Shown here piece by piece: positions 9,063-19,212 of a stretch of DNA of 62,082 nt; within the stretch, counting starts at the first letter, position 1, and each line of letters starts with the position of its first letter. The stretch spans positions 1-62,082 of the forward strand of contig JAFXZC010000013.1 of NCBI GenBank assembly GCA_017541445.1, given 5' to 3'. The notes below the pieces were generated by a model. That model had not been told where the DNA came from. It worked only from the letters and a program-made list of their open reading frames with translations, and ran no database searches. The stretch comes from Bacilli bacterium. GTDB lineage: Bacteria; Bacillota_I; Bacilli_A; RF39; UBA660. Both the position numbers and the translations under genes were made by a program.

Positions 9063-10048
9063 TGAAAAAGATACTTTTAACAATAATATTCTTCTTTATA
9101 TTAATAACACCTATAAAAGCAAATGAATTTGAAACATATGAAAGAACAGAATCAAATAATTATGGAGTTAATAAAAAATGGAAAATAACAGATTCTAATA
9201 AAGATAATGTATTAAGAACTCCATATGTAGATTCATCAGTAAAAGTATATGATTTCCAAGAATCATTAACAGAAGAAGAAGTAGAACAATTACAAGAAAG
9301 AATAGAAGAATTTACAGATAAAACTGGATTTGATTTAGCAATAGTTATAACAAGTTTCCCATTTAACTGTTATGGAAATGATTGTGGTACTACTAATGAA
9401 GATTATGCTGCAGATTTTTATGATTATAATGACTTTGGTCTAGAACAAGATGATGAATATTATAACGGAGTTATTATAGTAAGAAATGAATTCTTAGTAG
9501 ATGGATTAGGCTACATGCAAATATTATATTTTGGTGAAGCCCAATTATACTATACAGAATCACCACATGATGCAATATATCATTCTGGTGCTCCATACAT
9601 GACTAAAAAAGAATATAGTACTGGATTTAATAATATGATAGATAAATTAGAATATTATTATAAACAAGGAAAAGATAAAAACTTAGCACTAGATCCTAAT
9701 GGTCATGTATATGATACTAGAAAACAAAAACTAGATAAAAATGGTAATATTGTAAATAAATGGAACCCACCATTAGGATTAGCATTTATAATAGCAGCAA
9801 TAGTAACACCAATAAGAGTAGCTATTCTAAAAGGTAAAAATAAGATGGTTCATAAAGCATTTACAGCTCAATCATTCTTAAATCAAAATAGTATTAACTA
9901 TACAAAAAGAGACAATATATTAACAAATACAATAGTAACTCACCATCATATTGACACCTCATCAGGTGGTGGTGGAGGCGGCGGAGGCGGCTTCCACTCA
10001 AGTGGTTCATCAGGTGGCGGACACTCTGGTGGCGGAGGAAGATGCTAA
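9062..10048 (+). CDS. TPM-domain protein (YdjH/YgcG-like) with Gly-rich tail
   Basis: It has a signal peptide (residues 1-20), then a TPM domain (about 60-200) that starts DFQESLTEEEVEQLQERIEE and contains KTGFDLAIVITSF. One membrane helix follows (about 240-260). The end is rich in Gly, Ser and His (HSSGSSGGGHSGGGGRC), the hallmark of YgcG-type proteins. The TPM fold was named for TLP18.3, Psb32 and MOLO-1 and is linked to protein-complex repair or phosphatase activity. In bacteria it accompanies zinc-ribbon and SPFH proteins. It is coupled to the preceding zinc-ribbon gene and ends at a terminator. Confidence 0.82.
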   Translation: MKKILLTIIFFFILITPIKANEFETYERTESNNYGVNKKWKITDSNKDNVLRTPYVDSSVKVYDFQESLTEEEVEQLQERIEEFTDKTGFDLAIVITSFPFNCYGNDCGTTNEDYAADFYDYNDFGLEQDDEYYNGVIIVRNEFLVDGLGYMQILYFGEAQLYYTESPHDAIYHSGAPYMTKKEYSTGFNNMIDKLEYYYKQGKDKNLALDPNGHVYDTRKQKLDKNGNIVNKWNPPLGLAFIIAAIVTPIRVAILKGKNKMVHKAFTAQSFLNQNSINYTKRDNILTNTIVTHHHIDTSSGGGGGGGGGFHSSGSSGGGHSGGGGRC

Positions 10049-10053
10049 AATAA

Positions 10054-10078
10054 AAAGACTCATAAGAGTCTTTTTTTA
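10054..10078. terminator. Bidirectional terminator
   Basis: AAAGACTC pairs with GAGTCTTT around ATAA, with A and T runs on either side. It lies between convergent genes. The same stem-loop recurs at 42434-42457. Confidence 0.85.
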
Positions 10079-10079
10079 T

Positions 10080-10622
10080 TTATAATAAAACATTTCTAAT
10101 ATCGTTCCAATTATCTACTCTAATAGCATCATCAGCCATAACATTTCTATTATGCCATCTATTAAATAATATTTGAACATCACAATTATTTAAATTATCT
10201 AACTTATCATCTATTTTAACATCAGCTCTTAATAAATCCTTATTAGAAGTAAATATAAATTTAGAAGGATCTATAAAAGGTAACATCTTTCTTAAATAAT
10301 AATATTTATTCATTAAATTATAACCACTAATATCAATATTCTCATCCCATAAATAAGCAGTTACTATATAAACATCATATACTTGATATAGATCATGTAA
10401 TACATCATAACAACCTTCTAATAATGGAGCATCTTCATAGAAATCTTTATCTTTAACCCATTCCCAGAATTCTTTATTCTTACTTCTAAGTAGATTTAAA
10501 ACATTAACACCTTTCATATCTTCTAAAATATAATTAGTACCAAGAAATTCATCTACATAATCTAAAAATCTACCGTCAGTAATAACATTATCCATATCTA
10601 TCATAATAGTTTTAGCTTCCAT
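10080..10622 (-). CDS. 5'(3')-deoxyribonucleotidase-like HAD phosphatase
   Basis: The 180-residue protein carries HAD motif I as DMDNVITD (two Asp: nucleophile and acid/base), motif II as VYIVTAY, and late acidic residues DDKLDN. Length and the WEWVKDKDFYEDAPLLEG region match the 5' nucleotidase, deoxy (NT5C-type) family that removes phosphate from dNMPs. It would trim dNMP pools in the cytoplasm. AGGAG precedes the start. It diverges from the gene at 10704 across an 81-base gap. Confidence 0.82.
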   Translation of the reverse strand: MEAKTIMIDMDNVITDGRFLDYVDEFLGTNYILEDMKGVNVLNLLRSKNKEFWEWVKDKDFYEDAPLLEGCYDVLHDLYQVYDVYIVTAYLWDENIDISGYNLMNKYYYLRKMLPFIDPSKFIFTSNKDLLRADVKIDDKLDNLNNCDVQILFNRWHNRNVMADDAIRVDNWNDIRNVLL

Positions 10623-10703
10623 AAAAAAACTCCTATCTTATATAAGTATTATAACAATAAAAATAAAAATATGATAGAATTAATATAGAATAGGAGCTTA
10701 CAT

Positions 10704-11411
10704 ATGTTAACAAAAATATTATTAATAATAGCAATTCTTTTATTAGCATTCCTAATTGGTTTAATACTATATATAGTAATAAAATTTAAACTATTTATAA
10801 AAAGAAACTATGGTACAAGTAATATATCTAAATTCTATGAAGAATATCATCAAGATACAGTAAATACTCCTAAATCTATATCTAGTATGGAACCAGTATC
10901 CATTAAAGATATTAATAAAGATTTCCCTAATTTAAATATAAATGAACTAAAATCTAATGCAGAAAAAGCAATATTAAATATCTTAATGTCTATAGAAAAT
11001 AAAAGTACTAATTATATAAGTGGATATCATCCTAAAATATTAGCATATGTAAATTCAAAAATATCAGATCTAGGTAATAAAAAAATATCATATGATGAAA
11101 TAAAATTTCATAGAACAGCAGTAAATAAATATATAAATAAAAATAATATATATACAATAGTATTTGTAACAACATTTGAATATACAATAAAAGAAAAAAA
11201 GAATGAATATAAAATACAAAGTAGAATAAAAACAGAATATACATATAACAAAGATAGAACAAATAAAGAATTATATAGATTAGGATTAAATTGCCCTAAT
11301 TGTGGAGCTACTATAACAGATGAATTACATCATAAATGTGATTATTGCGGAGCAACAGCACTAGATATAGAAGTATCACCATGGCAATTAAATAACATTA
11401 GAGAGGATTAA
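10704..11411 (+). CDS. Membrane protein with Tim44-like domain and C-terminal zinc ribbon
   Basis: One N-terminal membrane helix (residues 1-27) is followed by a region resembling Tim44-like/inner-membrane import domains: helical LNINELKSNAEKAILNILMS, then beta-rich VFVTTFEYTIKEKKNEYKIQ. A zinc ribbon, CPNCGATITDELHHKCDYCG, ends the protein. The Tim44-like assignment is tentative. The next gene (DUF2207-like) begins 5 bases after the stop, so they are co-transcribed and probably act together at the membrane. Confidence 0.7.
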   Translation: MLTKILLIIAILLLAFLIGLILYIVIKFKLFIKRNYGTSNISKFYEEYHQDTVNTPKSISSMEPVSIKDINKDFPNLNINELKSNAEKAILNILMSIENKSTNYISGYHPKILAYVNSKISDLGNKKISYDEIKFHRTAVNKYINKNNIYTIVFVTTFEYTIKEKKNEYKIQSRIKTEYTYNKDRTNKELYRLGLNCPNCGATITDELHHKCDYCGATALDIEVSPWQLNNIRED

Positions 11412-11415
11412 CTAT

Positions 11416-12537
11416 ATGAAAATATTACAAATAATCAATTTAATACCAATAATCTTCTTAATAATAAGTTATATATTATGGAATACATATGGAAGAGATA
11501 CAAAAATAAAATCAAAATATGTATCAAAATTACCACCAATACCATTACCATTAATATCATTAATACATAATGGATCAATAAGAAGAGAAGATATAATACT
11601 ATTAATATTAGATCTATCTAATAAAGGCTATATAAAAATAGAAGAAGAGAGTAATAATAACTTTAAATTAACTAAAATAAAAGATCATGAAGAACGAAAA
11701 TCAAAAGAAGCTAAATTCTTAAAAGAATTATTTAGTAAAAATAATACTATCTCATTAGATGACTATATAAATATGGTATCTAAAAAAGAAGATATAATAA
11801 CAAAAGAACAAATAAAAACTATAGAATCAGATTCTTTAGTAAGAAGATTTAAATATATGTATAAAAACTCAATAGAACTATTTAATCAAGAAAAAAATAA
11901 ATATTATGAAATAGAATCAGATAATAAAAAAATATACTTAGTATTTATGTTATCAATAATATTATTTAGTATAACTATATATCCTTTCTATGTTAATAAA
12001 TTACTAAAATATTTACCATTTGCATTACTATTTAGTATAGGAACATTAGCGTTAGTAATTAACTTTGTTAATAAACTAGACTTAGAATATATTAGTAAAA
12101 AACAAATACTATTCTGTACTTTTATTTTAATAGTATTATGGTTAACTTTCTTATTACCAATATTCTCTATAACAGCAGAATACTTAATATCATACTTTAT
12201 TGCAACATTATCTATTATAGTAATATTAGTATTATATAGATATATGCCAAAAAGAACTATATTAGGAACAAGATTAAGAAATGAAATAGAAGGATATAAA
12301 ACATATTTAAAAGATGATAATTATATAAAAGAAGAACTAAAACATAATAAATACTTCTTATATGAATTATTACCATATAGTTATATATTTGGTATAAATG
12401 ACGAATTAATAAAATTAATAAAAGAAAATAATTGTCCTAAACCAAAAAATTACTATACTGGAAATGATTACACCCCAACAAAATACTATAATAGTATAAA
12501 TAGATTTATAAATACATTAAATAATGTAAATAGATAA
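11416..12537 (+). CDS. DUF2207-like membrane protein
   Basis: The 373-residue protein has an N-terminal membrane helix and a winged-helix-like segment, SLIHNGSIRREDIILLILDL...GYIKIEE, as in the C-terminal half of DUF2207 proteins. Three or four membrane helices (about 180-280) and a cytoplasmic tail follow. DUF2207 proteins are of unknown function and often occur with TPM, LemA and zinc-ribbon proteins; several of these families are in this window. The usual N-terminal beta domain of full-length DUF2207 is missing. Confidence 0.72.
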   Translation: MKILQIINLIPIIFLIISYILWNTYGRDTKIKSKYVSKLPPIPLPLISLIHNGSIRREDIILLILDLSNKGYIKIEEESNNNFKLTKIKDHEERKSKEAKFLKELFSKNNTISLDDYINMVSKKEDIITKEQIKTIESDSLVRRFKYMYKNSIELFNQEKNKYYEIESDNKKIYLVFMLSIILFSITIYPFYVNKLLKYLPFALLFSIGTLALVINFVNKLDLEYISKKQILFCTFILIVLWLTFLLPIFSITAEYLISYFIATLSIIVILVLYRYMPKRTILGTRLRNEIEGYKTYLKDDNYIKEELKHNKYFLYELLPYSYIFGINDELIKLIKENNCPKPKNYYTGNDYTPTKYYNSINRFINTLNNVNR

Positions 12538-12602
12538 TACTAATAAATATACAAATACATTAAAAATAATGTATAATTATATTAGAGTAAAGGAGGCATA
12601 AA

Positions 12603-13928
12603 ATGAATATAGCTATTCCAAAACCAGTCAACGAAGTAATGACATTTTTAAATGAAAAAAATTATGAAGCATATTTGATTGGAAGTACTATAAGAAATAT
12701 GGTTATGAATGAAAAACCAAAAAAGTACTTAATAGCAACCAATGCCTCAATAGAACAAGCACAAAAAATATTATCAGCATACTCAACATATACAGGTGGA
12801 GAAAACAATAAAGTATTAACTGTATTAAATAATAGATTCCCAATGGAAATAACACAATATAGAACTAAATCATTAGAAGATGATTTAGCAGAATGTGATT
12901 TCACAATGAATGCATTAGCATATTCAGATGAAGATGGATTAATAGATTATAATACAGGAATAATAGATATAAATAATAGAATAATAAGATTAAATGGAGA
13001 TAATGAAGAATTATTAAAAAAAGATCCATTAAGAATCTTAAGAGCAATAAGATTATCAGCAGAATATACTATGAAAATAGATATTACTACACAACAATAT
13101 ATGTTTGATAATCGAGAACTATTAAAAACAGTTGCTCCAGAAAGAATTAGAGAAGAATTAAATAGAATACTAATGACAGATAAATGTGCATTCTATTTGA
13201 AAAAGTATTTAGATATCTTTGTAATAATAATACCAGAATTAGCTCTAATGGAAGGATTTAATCAAAATACACCACAACATATATATGATGCATTAGAGCA
13301 TACATTTGTAACAGTAAATGCTCTTAAAAAAGATCCAGATAGTAAAGCAAATCTAGAATTAACATTAGCAGCATTATTACATGATATAGCTAAACCATAT
13401 ACATATAGTAGAGATGAACAAGGATATGGTCATTTTAAAGGACACGCTGAAAAAGGTTCTACTATTACTAGAGAAATAATGAATAGATTAAAATATAGTA
13501 AGAAACAAATACAAAAAGTTACTAAATTAATCGAATATCATGATAGTCCTATACCAGAAGATATAGGAGAATTAAGATTATTTATAAATAAGATAGGTAC
13601 AGAAAATATTCAAGATTTATATAAGCTAAGAAGAGCAAATATCTACGCAAAAAATCCAGCTTATATAGGAGATATATCTAAATTAAATGAATCATTCTTA
13701 AGAATAAAAGAACAATCTAAAAAAACTAATTTAGTAAAAAAACAAGATCTAAAAATAGATCCTAAAGAATTACTAGAATTAGGAATACCTCAAGAAAAAA
13801 TAGGTATTATAATAGATGAATTACATGATTTAGTATTAAGAGGAGTTCTAAAAAATAATCATGATAAATTATTATCATATGTAGTAAAAAAATTAAAAGA
13901 AGAAACACCTCAATTAAAAGTAGCATAA
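12603..13928 (+). CDS. CCA tRNA nucleotidyltransferase-like protein with degenerate catalytic site
   Basis: The 441-residue length and overall order match class II CCA-adding enzymes: N-terminal head, the EDPLR-type segment (DPLRILRAIR), then an HD domain (LEHTF..., LLHDIAKP, LIEYHD). The catalytic motifs are lost. The family's GGxVRD is IGSTIRN (residues 26-32), the metal-binding DxDIAT is KKYLIAT (40-46), and RRDFTxNAL is ECDFTMNAL (97-105). Without the two Asp it should not transfer nucleotides. The HD phosphohydrolase motifs look intact. AAGGAGG precedes the start and the frame is undamaged, so it is maintained. It may be an HD-only enzyme or an RNA-binding protein. The tRNA at 27885 carries an encoded CCA. 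Confidence 0.88.
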   Translation: MNIAIPKPVNEVMTFLNEKNYEAYLIGSTIRNMVMNEKPKKYLIATNASIEQAQKILSAYSTYTGGENNKVLTVLNNRFPMEITQYRTKSLEDDLAECDFTMNALAYSDEDGLIDYNTGIIDINNRIIRLNGDNEELLKKDPLRILRAIRLSAEYTMKIDITTQQYMFDNRELLKTVAPERIREELNRILMTDKCAFYLKKYLDIFVIIIPELALMEGFNQNTPQHIYDALEHTFVTVNALKKDPDSKANLELTLAALLHDIAKPYTYSRDEQGYGHFKGHAEKGSTITREIMNRLKYSKKQIQKVTKLIEYHDSPIPEDIGELRLFINKIGTENIQDLYKLRRANIYAKNPAYIGDISKLNESFLRIKEQSKKTNLVKKQDLKIDPKELLELGIPQEKIGIIIDELHDLVLRGVLKNNHDKLLSYVVKKLKEETPQLKVA

Positions 13929-13930
13929 TA

Positions 13931-13957
13931 AAAGGATAACTTAGTTATCCTTTTTTT
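13931..13957. terminator. Bidirectional terminator between convergent genes
   Basis: AAAGGATAAC pairs with GTTATCCTTT around TTA, then a T run on the plus strand. Confidence 0.85.
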
Positions 13958-14357
13958 CTTCCTCATCTTTTTTAGAATCTTTATTACCATAATCATCTAC
14001 ATAAGTACCATCTTTATAAACAGTAACATGTATTCTAGGAAATCCCTTTTCTAATAAAATAAAAGTAATTTCTTTATCTTTATCAACATCATCAGTACAT
14101 TTTTTAAACCATAAAGTACTACAATCAACATTCTCTTCATATACAAATTCAGTAGTTTTATATGCATACATTTTATAACTATCTAAATTATATTCTTCAA
14201 CTAAATAATCTTTAGCTTTACCAGCTTTAATATCATTAATACCTATATATATACCAAATAGTATTAAAGCAACAAAAGCTATAGCAACAATCCATTTTAA
14301 AGACCATACTAAAAAGTTCCAAATTCTTTTAAAAAATTGCTTTATATAAAACCACAT
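13941..14357 (-). CDS. Small single-pass membrane protein
   Basis: Family not recognised. The start MWFYIKQFFK is chosen from its spacing to AAGGTGAT. Residues about 15-42 form one membrane helix. A domain of ~70 residues with two Cys (VDCSTLWFKKC, possibly a disulphide) follows, then a charged Lys/Glu/Asp tail. The Cys pair suggests the domain faces outward. Confidence 0.7.
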   Translation of the reverse strand: MWFYIKQFFKRIWNFLVWSLKWIVAIAFVALILFGIYIGINDIKAGKAKDYLVEEYNLDSYKMYAYKTTEFVYEENVDCSTLWFKKCTDDVDKDKEITFILLEKGFPRIHVTVYKDGTYVDDYGNKDSKKDEEEKKDN

Positions 14358-14430
14358 AAACATCACCTTATAAGTAAATTATAGCACGAAACAAATAAAT
14401 AGTGATATAATAAATACAAGGAGGTTTAAG

Positions 14431-15258
14431 ATGGTAAGAAAAATGATTTCTGAACTAGTAGGAACAATGTTACTAGTACTATTTGGTTGCGGAACAGCAA
14501 TAGCAGTAAATGCCTATGTTAATAGTATATTTAATACATCATTTACATTTACTATATTAATAATTGCTTTAGCATTTGGTTTAATACTAATGGCTTTAAT
14601 TAATACTATTGGAAGAGTATCAGGATGTCATGTAAATCCTGCAGTAACAATAGCAATGCTAATAGATAGAAGAATAGACTTATTTGATTCAATTATCTAT
14701 ATATGTTCTCAAATAGTTGGTGGTTTATGCGGAGCATATATACTAAAATTAATATTCACTACAGAATCTAGTTTTGGAGCTAATGGTTTCGATAAACTAA
14801 GTTTATTACCTATAACTACAACTCAATGGGTTGCTTTAATAGTTGAAGCAATATTAACTTTCGTATTTGTTTTAGTAGTATTATCTGCATCCGATGAAAA
14901 GAGTAAAACAGAAAATCCTAGTTTAGTAATAGGATTAACATTAACTCTAGTTCATTTATTTGGTATTCCATTTACTGGAACAAGTGTTAATCCAGCAAGA
15001 AGTATTGGACCAGCATTAGTTACAGGTGGAGATGCATTATCTCAATTATGGGTATTTATAGTAGCTCCATTAGTAGGTGGAATAATAGCAGCACTATTCT
15101 ATAAATTTGTAATAAACTATCAACCAAAAGAATTAGAAGTATATGAAGAAGATATAGATAGTGAAAAAGATGAAGAAGAAGTAGAAGAAGAAGCACCAAA
15201 GAAAAAAGTTGTAAGAAAAACAACTACAACTAAAAAAAGAACTAAAAAAGTTGAATAA
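14431..15258 (+). CDS. Aquaporin (MIP family, AqpZ-like)
   Basis: Six membrane helices and the two half-helix NPA motifs are present: HVNPAVTIA (about residues 70-78) and SVNPARSIGPAL (about 187-198). LVHLFGIPFTGTSVNPARS has the His and Arg of the narrow selectivity filter found in water-selective AqpZ channels rather than the GlpF glycerol pattern. A C-terminal tail of about 45 residues, acidic and then Lys/Thr-rich, is unusual. AAGGAGG precedes the start. Water specificity is inferred from the motif. Confidence 0.9.
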   Translation: MVRKMISELVGTMLLVLFGCGTAIAVNAYVNSIFNTSFTFTILIIALAFGLILMALINTIGRVSGCHVNPAVTIAMLIDRRIDLFDSIIYICSQIVGGLCGAYILKLIFTTESSFGANGFDKLSLLPITTTQWVALIVEAILTFVFVLVVLSASDEKSKTENPSLVIGLTLTLVHLFGIPFTGTSVNPARSIGPALVTGGDALSQLWVFIVAPLVGGIIAALFYKFVINYQPKELEVYEEDIDSEKDEEEVEEEAPKKKVVRKTTTTKKRTKKVE

Positions 15259-15272
15259 TATTCAACTTTTTT
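15247..15272 (+). terminator. Terminator overlapping the aquaporin stop
   Basis: AAAGTTGAA pairs with TTCAACTTT around TAATA, then a T run. Confidence 0.8.
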
Positions 15273-15299
15273 TGTTATAATAATCTTAGGTGATGAATT

Positions 15300-16403
15300 A
15301 TGGCAGACACATATGTCGAAAAAAAAGGATTTTTTACAAACATGAAAAACTCAATAACAGGAGTATTTGCAGGAATAATATTAATTATTATAGGAATAGG
15401 AGTATTAATCTATAACGAAAGACAAAATACAATTAATATTAAAGATGTTAAAGAACTAAGAGATAATTATACAGAAATAAAAAGTGATGAAGTAGATAAA
15501 AATGATAATGATAAATTAGTAGTAACATCTAATGTATTAACATTTAATGAAGAAGAATTAAAAGATACATTATTTAATATCTCACAAAAAACTCCTAAAT
15601 TAACAAGAACTGTTGAAGTATATCAATGGAAAGAAGAAAAAGAAGAAAGTGATGATTCAACAACATATAAGTATGAAAAAGTATGGTCAAATGAAATGAT
15701 TGATTCAGAAGACTTTAATCATAAAGATGGACATACTAATCCAAAAGAAAAAGCTTATACAGATGAACAATATGTATCTAAAGAATTAAAAGTAGGAGCA
15801 TATGATTTAGCTAGTTGCTTTAGAAATTCAATATCAGCAAATACAGATATAAATGATTATACAAATGCTAATATACCAGAAGGATATAAAGTATATAATA
15901 AATATTTAACAAATAGTGAAGATCCTGAAAAACCTGAAATAGGTGATGTAAGAATAAGTTTTGAATATGCAACATATGGAACAGTAACAGTATTAGGAAA
16001 AACAAATAATGGAACTATTGAAGAATATACAACAAAGAAAAATACTAAAATATATTATTTAGTAGAAGATAAACATGATGGAGAATATGTTATTAATGAA
16101 ATAGAAAAAAATAATAATATATGGAAATGGATACTAAGAGCAATAGGAACTTTATTAGTAATATGTGGTTTCACATCATTCTTTGGACCTATATCAACAT
16201 TAACATCATACGTACCATTCTTTGGAAAGATAGTAAAAGGTGTTACTGGCTTATTAGGATTCTTAATAGGATTAGCAGTATCATTACTAGTAATAGCTAT
16301 TTCATGGATAGCATTTAGACCAGTATTAGGTATCTGCTTATTAGTAGCAGTAGTATTATTAATAATAATAGCAAAGAAACTAGTATCTAAAAAACAACAA
16401 TAA
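15300..16403 (+). CDS. TMEM43-family membrane protein
   Basis: The 367-residue protein has an N-terminal membrane helix ending in IYNERQN, the conserved start of TMEM43 proteins. A large extracytoplasmic alpha/beta domain follows with LTRTVEVYQWKEE and a VWSNEMIDSEDF segment, then three or four C-terminal membrane helices. Human TMEM43 (LUMA) acts in nuclear-envelope organisation; bacterial members are uncharacterised and are presumed to work in membrane homeostasis. It begins soon after the aquaporin terminator and has GGTGATG as Shine-Dalgarno. Confidence 0.85.
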   Translation: MADTYVEKKGFFTNMKNSITGVFAGIILIIIGIGVLIYNERQNTINIKDVKELRDNYTEIKSDEVDKNDNDKLVVTSNVLTFNEEELKDTLFNISQKTPKLTRTVEVYQWKEEKEESDDSTTYKYEKVWSNEMIDSEDFNHKDGHTNPKEKAYTDEQYVSKELKVGAYDLASCFRNSISANTDINDYTNANIPEGYKVYNKYLTNSEDPEKPEIGDVRISFEYATYGTVTVLGKTNNGTIEEYTTKKNTKIYYLVEDKHDGEYVINEIEKNNNIWKWILRAIGTLLVICGFTSFFGPISTLTSYVPFFGKIVKGVTGLLGFLIGLAVSLLVIAISWIAFRPVLGICLLVAVVLLIIIAKKLVSKKQQ

Positions 16404-16429
16404 AAGGATTTTAAAAAAATCCTTTTTTT
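16403..16429 (+). terminator. Terminator after the TMEM43 gene
   Basis: AAAGGATT pairs with AATCCTTT, followed by T. Confidence 0.75.
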
Positions 16430-16454
16430 ATTATAATAAAAAAAGGTGATATCT

Positions 16455-17434
<980 letters not shown>

Positions 17435-17438
<4 letters not shown>

Positions 17439-18112
17439 ACGTCCTTTTTATAATATAAACTATATAAATAATTTAATAGAATAGGGAATAATAATGCTAA
17501 AAATCTAACTGTCTGCATCATATTAAATTCCATACTAGTAATAACTTTAATAAAATCACCATATATAAATTCAAATATAAATACTAATAATACTTTAATA
17601 AAACTAATTATATTAAATACTTTAAATTTTTTAAAAGTAACTAAAAGAAAACTAATAGTAAATAATACTAAACATATACCAGAAGCTATTAAAATATATA
17701 TATAAGTATCTACCATTAAAGAATGATGTTTCATATCATATAAAGAATACCTAATAATAGAATTCTCTAAATGTTCTTTTTGAATAGCTAAATCTTTATA
17801 TTCATTACTATCTTCATCTTTAACATCCATTTGACCTTCTAATGCCCAAATATCACCTTGATAACCTTTAAAAGCAGATTTAAAATACACATCATCTTTA
17901 TATTTATCAATAATATCATCAGTACTCTTACTATTTAATATTACTTCTACAGAAGGAGCAACTGCATTTTCAGTATTAATAACTTCAAAACAACTCCATA
18001 AAACAACACCTATAGCAAATAATAACCATATCATAACTCTAATTTCTTTATCATTACTTATTTCTCTAACACTAAGAAAATCTTTCTTATTCTTTTTAAT
18101 ATTCTTCTTCAT
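17435..18112 (-). CDS. Multi-pass membrane protein of unknown function
   Basis: Family not recognised. The 225-residue protein has a basic N-terminus, one helix at about 28-48, an external-looking soluble segment of ~85 residues with a coiled region (QKEHLENSIIRYSLYDMKHH), and three further helices to the C-terminus. GGTGATG precedes the start. It lies 35 bases from the metallopeptidase operon on the same strand and could be its last cistron, which would supply a membrane partner. Confidence 0.72.
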
Positions 18113-18147
18113 ATCATCACCAAAATAATTATAACATAAAAAAAGAA

Positions 18148-19212
18148 TTATCTTTGTAATTTCAAATATAATTCTTCTTCATAATCTAATAAACTACTAC
18201 ATAAAGTAATACCAAAACTACTTAATATACTTAAAATATTATTATCATTACCATTTAATACAATAGCTTTTAATATATTTAAAGCTCTTTCTTTATCTTG
18301 TTTATATATATTATATAATTCAATAGCTATTAAATAACTTATTTGATAATAATAATCATTAATTAAATAAGTATCATTTAATCTACTAATATCATCTCTA
18401 TTAAACCCATAATGATTAATTTTTCTTCTTAAATTACTACTATTTAAATCTTTATGTTTATTACCTAAATGTAATAATTGATTCTTAAAATAAATATATC
18501 TAGTATCTAATTTAATAATAGAATGAATAGCCATTCTTCTTAAATAAGGATCCATATCAAAATCAAATAACTTACCAACAAACTCTGTAGAAATCATTTC
18601 CATAAACATACTAGAACATTCTCTAATAATTTTATTATTATAAAAACCATGATTATTAAAACAATCTATAACATGCTCTAATTCATGTATTAATATAGTA
18701 ACTTTAGTTAAATTATCATAATCAGGAACTACTACAAATGCATCTTCAGTACTTCTCATAAAACACATTTCACCATCAGTATTCCTATTAGGTTCAATAA
18801 ATTCTAAATGATCATGAATATCTTCTTCAACAAATTCTTCTAATGGTTTACTAAAGAAAGAACCTTGTTTACTAAAGAAATCTCTAGCTATATCAATAGC
18901 ATCTTTATCTCTTAATACTAAATCTTTATAAGTAGGGCAAACACTTCTTTCAAATACTAAATTAGATCTCATTAATTTTCTAACATATGGATAAAAAACT
19001 CTATAATCATAGTATTGTTTCATATTTTCTCTATAATAAGACATAGTCTTTCTACCATCACTTTTATCATCATTAAAATCATGATTTAATCTATAAATAA
19101 AACATTCTAAATTATCACAATCTTCTTCAAATAATTCATTATCAAAAGCTAACATCATATCTCTTAATTTAACAAGAAAATCTCTATCTATTTTATAACT
19201 TCTATCTTCCAT
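18148..19212 (-). CDS. HExxH metallopeptidase-like protein, third of three tandem paralogues
   Basis: The 354-residue protein shares length and plan with the next two entries. The zinc motif is HELEH (in TILIHELEHVIDCF), and a second Glu-bearing segment, RECSSMFMEM, lies about 25 residues on, as in gluzincins of the M3 type. After it come HSIIKLDTRYIYF and the shared SYLIAIELYNIYKQDKERAL. No signal peptide or membrane helix is visible, so it should be cytoplasmic. Its start lies 11 bases inside the preceding gene, so translation is coupled. Of the three it is the most diverged at the zinc site (Leu-Glu in place of Tyr-Gly/Cys-Gly). The substrate is unknown. Confidence 0.78.
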   Translation of the reverse strand: MEDRSYKIDRDFLVKLRDMMLAFDNELFEEDCDNLECFIYRLNHDFNDDKSDGRKTMSYYRENMKQYYDYRVFYPYVRKLMRSNLVFERSVCPTYKDLVLRDKDAIDIARDFFSKQGSFFSKPLEEFVEEDIHDHLEFIEPNRNTDGEMCFMRSTEDAFVVVPDYDNLTKVTILIHELEHVIDCFNNHGFYNNKIIRECSSMFMEMISTEFVGKLFDFDMDPYLRRMAIHSIIKLDTRYIYFKNQLLHLGNKHKDLNSSNLRRKINHYGFNRDDISRLNDTYLINDYYYQISYLIAIELYNIYKQDKERALNILKAIVLNGNDNNILSILSSFGITLCSSLLDYEEELYLKLQR

